DNA from: Thermodesulfovibrionales bacterium
Lineage (GTDB): Bacteria > Nitrospirota > Thermodesulfovibrionia > Thermodesulfovibrionales > UBA1546
Assembly (NCBI GenBank): GCA_030018605.1
Contig: JASEHP010000051.1
Location: 1-9,196 of the forward strand
DNA length: 9,196 nucleotides
Reading direction: 5' to 3'
Part shown: positions 1-6,313 of the stretch, piece by piece
How positions within the stretch are numbered: the first letter of the stretch is position 1
Layout of the letters: each line of letters begins with the position of its first letter
Program-made: the position numbers and the translations under genes
Notes under the pieces: model-generated
What the model was told of the DNA's origin: nothing
What the model saw: the letters and a program-made list of their open reading frames with translations, nothing else
Database searches by the model: none

Positions 1-15
1 TAAACTCCTCTTCAT
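1..15 (-). CDS. 5' end of an unidentified gene, running off the left edge
   Basis: The minus strand shows an ATG at 15-13 followed by codons for K-R-S-L before the window ends. A strong ribosome binding site (AAAGGAG, 32-26) lies 10 nt upstream. A start of Met-Lys-Arg-Ser-Leu would suit a signal peptide or membrane protein, but five codons cannot show a function. The upstream 200 bp to the next gene (218) contain a perfect TATAAT on the minus strand at 67-62, so the gene probably has its own promoter. The call rests on the Shine-Dalgarno and start codon only. Confidence 0.55.
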
Positions 16-70
16 GGGTATAGTTCTCCTTTCTCTTTAAGAGATTGTTTTTCCCCTGAGAATTATACCC
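16..70 (-). promoter_or_regulatory. Inverted repeat over the -10 box and RBS of the left-edge gene
   Basis: Two 13-nt arms, GGGTATAGTTCTC (16-28) and GAGAATTATACCC (58-70), are inverted copies with a single difference that becomes a G-U pair in RNA. On the minus strand the promoter-side arm contains TATAAT (67-62). The gene-side arm starts inside the Shine-Dalgarno (GAG of GGAG) and ends directly at the ATG. The arm centres are 42 bp apart, about four helical turns. A second small hairpin (TCTC/GAGA, 32-44) lies between the arms. The site could be a paired operator for a repressor, or an RNA hairpin that hides the RBS if transcription starts further upstream. No good -35 box is seen. Confidence 0.5.
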
Positions 71-217
71 TAATTCATATTTACAGAATTGATGTTACTC
101 TATCTACTCCAAAACAGACACCGAAAAAAGTAATTATGCCAATTATTCGGAATCGCTGAAAGATACGAAAGAAATACAGGCAGAACTTCCAGCGAAAAGC
201 AGAAGGATTTGTTTTAA

Positions 218-775
218 TTACTCTCCGTAATTTATTGTGCATTTAATCGAATCGAATGCAAGGAGGATTCGCTTTTCCTTTTCTGTCCTTTCAGAAGGGA
301 GCTTTTTAAATTCAATTTTCTGGAGAAGTTCACCAAGTTCATTTCTTGAAGGAATGGATACCATGCCCTCGCTGATAACCTTGCCTGTTAATGTATCAAG
401 TGCTATCGCCTCCACCGCGTCCGTTACAACGGCAAATGGTATCTGATAAGAGTCAAGCACACGCGCACATGCGACTGCCTGCCTTTCTCTTGAACCCAGA
501 GCGCCAACAGAACATTTTATTAATACAAGTTTTTTGTCGTCAATACTTATGACAATGTCCGCTCTTGATTTGCACCTTTCATCTCCGATTAAGACTTCAA
601 ATTCAACGTCTTTTTCTATCTCGCTTGCAGAATAGCCTTTTTTCTCAAAAAGGAATTTTTCTATATCCTGCCTAACAGCGAACAATTCCGATTCAGCGGC
701 GTCAATCTCTTTCTTAATCAATGCCTCCATAGCCTCTTCTTTGTTCTCAAACCCATCAGGAAGTTTAATATCCAT
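218..775 (-). CDS. Stand-alone type I restriction HsdR N-terminal-like domain protein
   Basis: This 185-aa protein resembles the HsdR_N_2 type domain, a PD-(D/E)xK nuclease fold normally at the N-terminus of type I restriction endonuclease subunits. The visible signature is the stretch with D73 (SRADIVI), a strand around 83-89, then GALGSRERQA (91-100), and IPFAVVTDA (112-120) followed by LDTLTGKV. In active nucleases the second strand carries E-x-K; here the equivalent positions read L85-I86-K87, so the catalytic acid seems lost and cleavage activity is doubtful. No helicase motor, HsdS or HsdM is nearby. Similar short stand-alone versions are common in Nitrospirota and deltaproteobacteria and have no assigned role. 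It is the last gene of the nickel-operon strand, 92 bp after the small His-rich gene, with an octamer array in between. A weak GAGA motif precedes the ATG. I am fairly sure of the family and unsure of the function. Confidence 0.7.
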   Translation of the reverse strand: MDIKLPDGFENKEEAMEALIKKEIDAAESELFAVRQDIEKFLFEKKGYSASEIEKDVEFEVLIGDERCKSRADIVISIDDKKLVLIKCSVGALGSRERQAVACARVLDSYQIPFAVVTDAVEAIALDTLTGKVISEGMVSIPSRNELGELLQKIEFKKLPSERTEKEKRILLAFDSIKCTINYGE

Positions 776-784
776 ATTCTCTAA

Positions 785-870
785 GTATCAAAGTATCAGA
801 GGGTCAGAGTATCAGAGCAACAGAACATCAGAGACTTTGACACTGTGACACTTTGATGCTCTGACACTTA
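785..870. repeat. Array of diverged 8-bp units that switches orientation
   Basis: Read on the plus strand, the segment divides into consecutive octamers. Units 785-832 follow the pattern GTATCARA (gtatcaaa, gtatcaga, gggtcaga, gtatcaga, gcaacaga, acatcaga). Units from about 833 to 867 follow the reverse complement pattern (for example cactttga, tgctctga). The change of orientation lets 809-819 pair with 857-867 (11 pairs on the minus-strand RNA, one of them G-U). The array ends inside the stop codon of the upstream 68-aa gene and stops 10 bp before the start of the HsdR-like gene. It is too short and variable for CRISPR. It may be a slipped-strand expansion or an intergenic hairpin affecting mRNA between the two genes. 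Confidence 0.75.
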
Positions 871-1074
871 TTTGCCCTCCGCAATCTTCTTTGCCCTCTC
901 AAACAACCCGTCCATCCTCTTTGTGCTATCGGCAATCTCTTTAAGAATAGATGACAGATCCTTATTCCCTGAGGCTGCTGCCTTTTCCGCCCACTCAAGG
1001 TATGTCTTTGCATGTTCTTCGTTATGCTCTGACCAGTGTTCAAGAAGATGCTTAAGTTTTTCCGTCTCTTTCAT
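868..1074 (-). CDS. Small His-ladder helical protein of the nickel operon
   Basis: This is a 68-aa, charged, all-helical protein with no signal peptide or membrane segment. Its N-terminal helix holds H9, H13, H17 and H21, exactly four residues apart, within an HWSEHNEEH context rich in Glu. These side chains would line one face of a helix and could bind a transition metal. A second helical region (about 38-66) ends in Lys/Glu. Its ATG overlaps the stop of nikO by 4 bp (ATGA), so it is translated with the importer. I recall small proteins with an HWxEHNxEH-like motif near cobalt/nickel genes, but I cannot name a characterised family. A role in holding or delivering Ni(II) after uptake, or in modulating the ATPase, is inference from context. 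The coding region is well supported by coupling, composition and a sensible helix pattern. Confidence 0.8.
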   Translation of the reverse strand: MKETEKLKHLLEHWSEHNEEHAKTYLEWAEKAAASGNKDLSSILKEIADSTKRMDGLFERAKKIAEGK

Positions 1075-1829
1075 CTTATTCCTCTCTCTGTATAAATAAT
1101 ATTCTGCTTGGATAAAGGCAGTTCAAGCCCGTTTTCCTCAAGCAGCGCCTTATTTAAAAGAATCTCCCCGGCAGGGTCATCCGCAGTAATCCTGCCGTCT
1201 TTTATTACTATACACCTTTCACACACCTCAAGTATAAGGTCCATGTCATGCGAGGCAATGATCTTTGTGTGATAGAAGCCCTTAAGAAGGTTTATTAACT
1301 GCCTCCGTGATCTCGGGTCAAGGTTTGATGCAGGCTCGTCCATAAGCAGTATGTCAGGGTTCGTTGCCATAACAGCAGCAATGGCAACAGCAGCCTTTTG
1401 CCCTTCCGAGAGCCTGTGCGGGGGTCTGTTGCAGAGATGAAGGCATCCAACAGTCTCAAGCGCGTTCTTTACCCTTTCATCTACCATTTCGGAGCTTAAT
1501 CCAAGGTTAAAGGGCCCAAAAGCCACATCCTCATAAACAGTAGGCATGAATAACTGGTCGTCGGGATTTTGAAAGACAAAGCCAACTTTTTTCCTTATCT
1601 CCTGCCGCGTTTTCTTATCAAGCGGGATATTTCCAATGGATATAACTCCTTTTGCGGGAAGCAACTGTCCGTTCAGATTCATAAGAAGCGTTGTCTTCCC
1701 AGCGCCGTTTGCTCCGATAAGGCCGACTGATTCTCCATGCAGTATCCTGAACGTAATGCCTTTCAAAACCTCTGTGCCGTCAGGATAACTAAAACATACA
1801 TCACTTGATTCTATTATATGATGGCTCAT
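1071..1829 (-). CDS. nikO: Nickel/cobalt ECF importer ATPase, NikO/CbiO
   Basis: The ATPase subunit of a group I energy-coupling-factor importer powers metal uptake from the cytoplasmic face of the membrane. The 252-aa protein has all ABC motifs: Walker A GANGAGKTT (39-47), Q-loop FQNPDDQLF (86-94, Q87), signature LSEGQK (140-145), Walker B ILLMDEP (160-166) with D164 and E165, D-loop SNLD, and the switch histidine H194. FQNPDDQLF is typical of CbiO/EcfA. The signature has Glu in place of the more usual second Gly (LSGGQ/LSGGE), a modest deviation. Start and stop overlap nikQ upstream and the 68-aa gene downstream by ATGA, so production is coupled to its partners. The family is certain; nickel rather than cobalt is inferred from nikR at the head of the cluster. 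Confidence 0.95.
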   Translation of the reverse strand: MSHHIIESSDVCFSYPDGTEVLKGITFRILHGESVGLIGANGAGKTTLLMNLNGQLLPAKGVISIGNIPLDKKTRQEIRKKVGFVFQNPDDQLFMPTVYEDVAFGPFNLGLSSEMVDERVKNALETVGCLHLCNRPPHRLSEGQKAAVAIAAVMATNPDILLMDEPASNLDPRSRRQLINLLKGFYHTKIIASHDMDLILEVCERCIVIKDGRITADDPAGEILLNKALLEENGLELPLSKQNIIYTERGIR

Positions 1830-2635
1830 CTGAGCGGTCCCCCAAGCGTATTGCCCACGAGATTGACTATATCGTATTTCCTGAATGCATAAAACATTGC
1901 GATAGAAATCATTGTAAAAAGCAAATCCCGGATGCCGGGCTTATATCTTCTATTCATCCTAATCTCTCCTTTGAATCCCCTTGAGAGCATTGCCTGATAA
2001 ATTCTCTCTGCCCTTTCCAGCGTCCTTATGAGGAGAACCGAGATGAATTTTATGAATGTTTTTATATCCCTGCCCTTTCCGTCAAATGACCTTGCTTCTC
2101 TTGCCCTCATCATTCTGAGCGCCTCCTCAAGAAGCACAAAAAGGTATCTGTATAAAAATAATAGCTGAATCACAAATGCCTTTGGAAGCCTAAGCCTTTC
2201 AAGCGACTCGCATAATCCGGGGAATGATGTGACTGCAACCAAAAGAAGCATGGCGCTTACAGTGAGAATAAATTTAACAAGTATCGAAAAAAAAGAGAGC
2301 CAGCCTCCGGTAATTTGTATGCCGTAAAACGCAGCTATCACATCCCTGTCGAACAGGGGGTTAAATATTCCGATCAAAACAGCAAAAGGCGACACAAAAA
2401 TTATTTTTTTTGCGATTGCATTAAGAGGAATATCGCCGGCAGCCAGCAAGAACGCAGGGTAGATAAAAAACGGCATAAGTCCTGTGATCTCATGTCTCGG
2501 GAATGAGACAACGCATAAAATGAATATAAAAGACACGAGGAGTTTCACTCTCGGATCAAGCCTGTGGACAAAGGTGTCTTTATATGAAAGGCTGTCAAGA
2601 TAGCCTATATTGAAATATTCGGTGTCGAATGTCAT
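1826..2635 (-). CDS. nikQ: Nickel/cobalt ECF importer transmembrane subunit, NikQ/CbiQ
   Basis: This is the T-component of the importer, an integral membrane protein that couples the ATPase to the substrate-binding permease. The 269-aa sequence has the family N-terminus (LDPRVKLL, 26-33) followed by hydrophobic segments around 30-45, 52-67, 78-95, 114-136, 154-170 and 237-251. The two cytoplasmic coupling helices that dock into the ATPase are visible as RAREARSF (177-184) and QAMLSRGF (214-221), each with the Ala-Arg/Arg-Gly type motif expected for CbiQ proteins. The length is normal for the family. The start overlaps the nikMN stop by ATGA and the stop overlaps the nikO start in the same way. 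CbiQ of cobalt systems is not separable by motif, so metal choice rests on context. Confidence 0.94.
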   Translation of the reverse strand: MTFDTEYFNIGYLDSLSYKDTFVHRLDPRVKLLVSFIFILCVVSFPRHEITGLMPFFIYPAFLLAAGDIPLNAIAKKIIFVSPFAVLIGIFNPLFDRDVIAAFYGIQITGGWLSFFSILVKFILTVSAMLLLVAVTSFPGLCESLERLRLPKAFVIQLLFLYRYLFVLLEEALRMMRAREARSFDGKGRDIKTFIKFISVLLIRTLERAERIYQAMLSRGFKGEIRMNRRYKPGIRDLLFTMISIAMFYAFRKYDIVNLVGNTLGGPLR

Positions 2636-3639
2636 GGCTTTTGCCGCCCTTTTTTTATTATCTTTATCACCATGCCCATGAAAAAAATTAAAACCAAAAC
2701 CATGATGCCTCCCAACAAACCTGATGCAGACTCGCCTGCCGCAGGCTTATCTTTTGCCGGGAAGTTATAGTCTGGCATTATTGCTATTCTCTTCTGAATT
2801 TCTGACAGTTTTTTTGTTATTGGATTTCTCTTGTCGGGAAGCTCTGCCTTGCCGTAGATTTGCTCTATTGACCACTCAAGTCCGTCAGGGCGCGAAGATG
2901 CAATTAATGAAAATACGCCGCCTGTGAGGACTGCAAGCGCTGCAAACGAAATAACGATTTTTTTAAAAGAGATGCCTCCAGAAAGCGGCCTTACTTCTCC
3001 GGCGCCTTCAATAATATCCGGCCTGATAGTTTTTATATAGTTCACAACGCCTGCGGTAATAATGCCTTCAACAATACCTATGGGCAGATGGATTGTTAAC
3101 ATGACTATTAAAAATGTCCCGAAAGGAAGCTCTGTTATGCCCGAGAGTTTAGTTTGCAGCGCCACAGAAAATGCGCCGAGTTCAAGCGCAGCTATAACGC
3201 TTAGGACCGAGGCAATGATTATTGTCCGTGAAGTTTTATTGCTATTTACAACAGTTCTATAAATAAGAGGGTATGCTATAAAACAAGGGTAAATGCCGAT
3301 ATTCCAGATATTTGAGCCGAGGGCAAGCAATCCTCCGTCTGCAAAAAACAACGCCTGAATTGTAAGCACAGACGCTATCACAAGAAACGCCGCGTAATGT
3401 CCGAGCAGAATGCTAAGAAGCATTCCTCCGCCTATATGTCCGCTTGAACCTGTGCCCGGGATGGTGAAATTAATCATCTGCGCGGCAAAGATAAAGGCGC
3501 CAAGCACGCCCATAAGCGGGATAATCTTTTCGTCTGTATTTTCTTTAAGTTTTTTTGAACAATACGTAATTGCCCCTAAAGTCCCAGCCCAGAAACCCGC
3601 GCCTACCGCTGGTGAAAGCAACGCGTCTGCCATGTGCAT
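2632..3639 (-). CDS. nikMN: Nickel ECF importer substrate-binding permease, NikM-NikN (CbiM-PDGLE) fusion
   Basis: This is the metal-recognising S-component in the membrane. The 335-aa protein starts M-H-M-A-D; in CbiM/NikM the N-terminal Met amine and His2 are metal ligands, which fixes the start codon. Further family marks are GHIGGG with H68, the FFADGGLLALGSN segment (99-110), and HLPIGIVEG (184-192). About six hydrophobic helices fill residues 10-200. A C-terminal extension holds a membrane segment (about 227-247), the motif PDGLE (251-255), an extracytoplasmic part and a final helix (308-329) before a basic tail, which is the NikN/CbiN-like accessory part fused in one chain. A good Shine-Dalgarno (AGGGGG) lies 5-6 nt upstream. 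It begins 30 bp after nikR and overlaps nikQ by ATGA. Substrate nickel is inferred from nikR; cobalt cannot be excluded. Confidence 0.93.
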   Translation of the reverse strand: MHMADALLSPAVGAGFWAGTLGAITYCSKKLKENTDEKIIPLMGVLGAFIFAAQMINFTIPGTGSSGHIGGGMLLSILLGHYAAFLVIASVLTIQALFFADGGLLALGSNIWNIGIYPCFIAYPLIYRTVVNSNKTSRTIIIASVLSVIAALELGAFSVALQTKLSGITELPFGTFLIVMLTIHLPIGIVEGIITAGVVNYIKTIRPDIIEGAGEVRPLSGGISFKKIVISFAALAVLTGGVFSLIASSRPDGLEWSIEQIYGKAELPDKRNPITKKLSEIQKRIAIMPDYNFPAKDKPAAGESASGLLGGIMVLVLIFFMGMVIKIIKKGRQKP

Positions 3640-3669
3640 AGCTGCCCCCTGAAATTAATGCGACAAGGT

Positions 3670-4086
3670 TTATCTTAGATGCTTCCCTGTTGTTGTCACA
3701 GTAAGCTTGCCGTGCTTTACGCCCTTTGTGCCTATCAGCCTGTCCGCAATCTTTTTAATGTCTTTCCCTTTTCCCCTCACAACAAGCGCTTCAAGGCAGT
3801 TATGCTCATCAAGATGCACATGCATTGCCGAAATTACGGATGTGTGGTATTTATGCTGAAGCTCGGTGAGCGTATCCGCAAGCTCTCTTGTATGATGCGA
3901 ATAGACTATTGTTATGGTGCCCACGGTCTCTTCGTCCCCTGCCGCCCATTCTTCTTTGACAAGGTTATCCCTTATAAGGTCGCGGATTGCCTCGCTCCTT
4001 GCCGCATAGCCCTTTCGGGTTATGAGCCTGTCAAATTTTTTGAGGAGCGTGTCGTCAAGTGATATGCCGAATCGTATTGTCGCCAT
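3670..4086 (-). CDS. nikR: Nickel-responsive transcriptional regulator NikR
   Basis: A ribbon-helix-helix repressor that binds DNA when loaded with Ni(II) and shuts off nickel import. The 138 aa match the family length. Residues 1-45 form the RHH domain (IRFGISLD strand, then SEAIRDLIRD helix), and 55-136 form the ACT-like nickel-binding tetramerisation domain. All four high-affinity ligands known from E. coli NikR (H76, H87, H89, C95) have counterparts here at H78, H89, H91 and C97 (the HVHLDEHNC segment), so metal sensing should be intact. H64/H65 sit where a further metal-associated His occurs in the family. It is the first gene of the nickel operon, with its own consensus promoter and a repeat pair overlapping it. 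No strong Shine-Dalgarno precedes the ATG, so translation may be weak, as befits a regulator. Confidence 0.96.
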   Translation of the reverse strand: MATIRFGISLDDTLLKKFDRLITRKGYAARSEAIRDLIRDNLVKEEWAAGDEETVGTITIVYSHHTRELADTLTELQHKYHTSVISAMHVHLDEHNCLEALVVRGKGKDIKKIADRLIGTKGVKHGKLTVTTTGKHLR

Positions 4087-4087
4087 G

Positions 4088-4141
4088 GTGTTACTTTTTA
4101 GAAATTAGTGTTACTTTAGCAGATTGGGCAGGCGGTGTCAA
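4088..4141 (-). promoter_or_regulatory. nikR operon promoter with tandem NikR-type half-sites
   Basis: On the minus strand there is a consensus -35 TTGACA (4141-4136), a 17-bp spacer, and -10 TAAAGT (4118-4113), giving a leader of roughly 20 nt. On the plus strand two perfect copies of GTGTTAC lie at 4088-4094 and 4108-4114, separated by 13 bp. One overlaps the -10 box and start point, and the other sits just before the ATG. From memory, predicted NikR sites in deltaproteobacteria are GTGTTAC-N13/14-GTAACAC. The half-site and spacing agree here, but the second half is direct rather than inverted. Position and sequence support autoregulation of the operon by NikR; binding itself is inferred. 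Confidence 0.7.
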
Positions 4142-4424
4142 ACATCAAAATGATTTAGGCCATCAGTTTATGCGGCGGGAGGCTGGATTGAGGCAATCCG
4201 CCTGAGGCGGAACGGGTCTATCAGAATAGGGGCTGAAGTCTCTGAGCGGATAGCCCCGCTTGAGGAACTGTAATTTCATAGTATATTGAATCAGTATTTG
4301 CTGTCTCACAGAGGTAGTTTAAGCTTGCCGAAAAACAGTCCCCGCTGCATTTTCCACAGCCTCAGGAGCAGTCATGTCCGCATCACGGTGTCTATGTTAA
4401 AATATAAAGCTAAATAGAATTTCT
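4142..4424. other. Gene-free region between divergent nikR and lepA
   Basis: No convincing gene is found on either strand. Two small hairpins are visible: TCCGCC-TGA-GGCGGA (4197-4211) and GGGGCT...AGCCCC (4229-4257). The stretch 4170-4260 is richer in G+C than its surroundings. One plus-strand frame stays open for about 38 codons and ends with TAA near 4272, but it lacks a start codon and Shine-Dalgarno and looks like no family I know. A TAAAAT box at 4398-4403 could be the lepA -10, without a recognisable -35. I looked for cobalamin and NiCo riboswitch cores and saw neither. A structured RNA or a decayed palindromic element remains possible. Confidence 0.4.
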
Positions 4425-4430
4425 GAGGTG
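4425..4430 (+). promoter_or_regulatory. RBS that decides the lepA start
   Basis: GAGGTG is complementary to the 16S 3' end and precedes the ATG at 4434. The longer frame begins with a GTG at 4428 that lies inside this Shine-Dalgarno, so it is unlikely to be used. The ATG gives Met-Ser-Lys-Asn-Ile-Arg-Asn, the usual LepA N-terminus. Confidence 0.7.
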
Positions 4431-4433
4431 GAT

Positions 4434-6221
4434 ATGTCAAAAAATATACGAAACTTTTCCATCATAGCTCACATAGACCACGGGAAGTCTACCATTGCGG
4501 ACAGGCTTCTTGAATATACGGGCGCGCTCAGCGCAAGGGAGATGCAGGCGCAGGTTCTTGATTCAATGGACCTTGAGCGCGAAAGAGGCATCACGATAAA
4601 AGCCCATTCAGTGCGCCTTCTGTATAAGGCTGATGACAGAAAAGAATACATCCTCAATCTCATAGACACACCGGGGCATGTTGATTTCTCATACGAGGTG
4701 TCAAGGAGCATTGCCTCTTGCGAGGGAGCGCTTCTGGTTGTTGACGCATCTCAGGGAGTTGAGGCGCAGACCCTTGCAAATGCATATCTTGCGGTGGAAC
4801 ATGACCTTGAGATGATTCCTGTCATAAATAAAATAGACCTGCCTGCCGCTGAGCCTGAAAAAACAAAGGAGCAGATTGAAGATGCGATAGGGCTTGACTG
4901 TTCAGAAGCAATACTCGCAAGCGCAAAAGAAGGCATAGGCACAAAAGAGATTCTTGAGGCGATAGTGGAAAAAATTCCGCCGCCAACAGGAGAAGACGAT
5001 AAGCCGCTGAAGGCATTATTGTTTGATTCATGGTTTGATAATTATCAGGGAGTAATAGTGCTCGTAAGGGTTTTTGACGGGACGGTAAGAGCAGGCAAAA
5101 AAATAAAGATGATGGCAACAGGGAATATCTTTGAGGTGGCGCAGGTCGGGATTTTCAGTCCAAAGATGCAGCCTTCGGAAAAGCTTTCCTCAGGCGAGGT
5201 CGGCTATGTAATTGCAGGGATAAAGAGCGTAACAGACACAAGGATTGGCGACACAATAACTGATGTGGATATTCCGGCACAGGAGCCGTGTCCCGGATAT
5301 AAGGACATAAAGCCGATGGTCTTTTGCGGGCTTTATCCGACAATACCGCATGAATACGACAACCTGAGGGATGCGCTTAATAAACTGAGATTAAACGATT
5401 CGTCTTTTAATTACGAGCCTGAGACTTCTTTTGCGCTCGGGTTCGGGTTCAGATGCGGTTTTCTCGGACTTCTTCACATGGAAATAATAAAAGAAAGGCT
5501 TGAACGGGAGTTTGACCTTTCACTTTTAAGCACAGCGCCCACAGTTGTTTACAGGGTGACAAAGACCGGAGGAGAGGTCATTCATATTGAAAACCCTGCT
5601 TTGCTGCCTGACAAGTACGAGATAATAGAAGAGCCTTTTGTTCTTGTGACCATATTCGTGCCAAAGGATTTCATAGGGCCTATACTTGACCTCTGTCAGG
5701 AAAAAAGGGGGGTGCAGAAGAATTTCATATTTATAGGGAAAGACAAGATTAAGGTTGAGTATGAACTGCCGCTGAATGAGATTTTATGGGATTTTTACGA
5801 CCGGCTGAAATCCATCTCAAAAGGTTATGCATCAATGGACTATGAATTCCTCGGCTTCCGGGAATCAGATCTTGTTAAGCTAAACATCCTCATCAATGGA
5901 GAAATTGTTGACGCCCTTTCTCTCATAGTGCATAAGGAAAAGTCATATTATAAAGGCAGGGAGCTGACTGAAAAACTGAGGGGGATTATTCCGAGGCAGA
6001 TGTATGAGGTTGTTATTCAGGCCACGATAGGCAGCAAGATCATAGCGCGAGAGAGCGTGAGGGCCATGAGGAAAGACGTTCTTGCAAAGTGCTACGGCGG
6101 CGATATAACGCGCAAGAGAAAGCTCCTTGAGAAGCAGAAAGAAGGCAAAAAAAGGATGAAGCAGATCGGGAGGATAGAACTTCCTCAGGAGGCGTTTCTG
6201 GCAGTGTTGAAGGTGAAGTAG
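4434..6221 (+). CDS. lepA: Elongation factor 4 (LepA), ribosome back-translocating GTPase
   Basis: A translation GTPase that acts on stalled or mis-translocated ribosomes and influences initiation-complex assembly. From the chosen ATG the protein is 595 aa, normal for LepA. The G domain shows G1 AHIDHGKST (12-20), G2 RERGITIKA (49-57), G3 DTPGH (78-82), G4 NKID (132-135) and G5 SAKEG (163-167). EF-G-like domains II, III and V follow, including the FGFRCGFLGLLHMEI segment. The C-terminal LepA-specific domain is complete, with GGDITRKRKLLEKQKEGKK and the IELPQEAFLAVLK ending. LepA lacks the domain IV of EF-G, as here. It is followed after 92 bp by hemW, a neighbour seen in many bacteria. No terminator was seen between them, so co-transcription is likely. 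Nothing is missing or unusual. Confidence 0.97.
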   Translation: MSKNIRNFSIIAHIDHGKSTIADRLLEYTGALSAREMQAQVLDSMDLERERGITIKAHSVRLLYKADDRKEYILNLIDTPGHVDFSYEVSRSIASCEGALLVVDASQGVEAQTLANAYLAVEHDLEMIPVINKIDLPAAEPEKTKEQIEDAIGLDCSEAILASAKEGIGTKEILEAIVEKIPPPTGEDDKPLKALLFDSWFDNYQGVIVLVRVFDGTVRAGKKIKMMATGNIFEVAQVGIFSPKMQPSEKLSSGEVGYVIAGIKSVTDTRIGDTITDVDIPAQEPCPGYKDIKPMVFCGLYPTIPHEYDNLRDALNKLRLNDSSFNYEPETSFALGFGFRCGFLGLLHMEIIKERLEREFDLSLLSTAPTVVYRVTKTGGEVIHIENPALLPDKYEIIEEPFVLVTIFVPKDFIGPILDLCQEKRGVQKNFIFIGKDKIKVEYELPLNEILWDFYDRLKSISKGYASMDYEFLGFRESDLVKLNILINGEIVDALSLIVHKEKSYYKGRELTEKLRGIIPRQMYEVVIQATIGSKIIARESVRAMRKDVLAKCYGGDITRKRKLLEKQKEGKKRMKQIGRIELPQEAFLAVLKVK

Positions 6222-6313
6222 ATTTACGCCTGAAATCATCAGCGCGGGTTTGTTGTGTCAAGAAATGCGGGAAGTGGCGCCTAATAATAATGATTTTTGT
6301 GTTACTCTAATCC

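Noticed and set aside
71..217. Short plus-strand frame (about 37 codons) ending near 231
   Set aside because: It begins after a stop with no start codon or RBS and overlaps the end of the minus-strand HsdR-like gene.
785..870. CRISPR array
   Set aside because: Units are 8 bp, contiguous and without spacers; no cas genes are present.
872..1099. 75-codon plus-strand frame antisense to the His-ladder gene
   Set aside because: The minus-strand frame has ATGA coupling and a coherent amphipathic helix pattern; the antisense product is Ser/Phe-rich, as expected for the shadow of a Glu/Lys-rich gene.
3679..4062. 127-codon open frame on the plus strand, antisense to nikR
   Set aside because: It is fully covered by nikR, whose metal ligands and fold are intact; the antisense frame shows no family resemblance and no RBS.
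4142..4424. Cobalamin or NiCo riboswitch, 6S RNA, RNase P RNA or SRP RNA
   Set aside because: I found no GCCACTG-type B12 box, no paired GGACAG-type NiCo core and none of the conserved motifs of the other RNAs. A covariance search would settle it.
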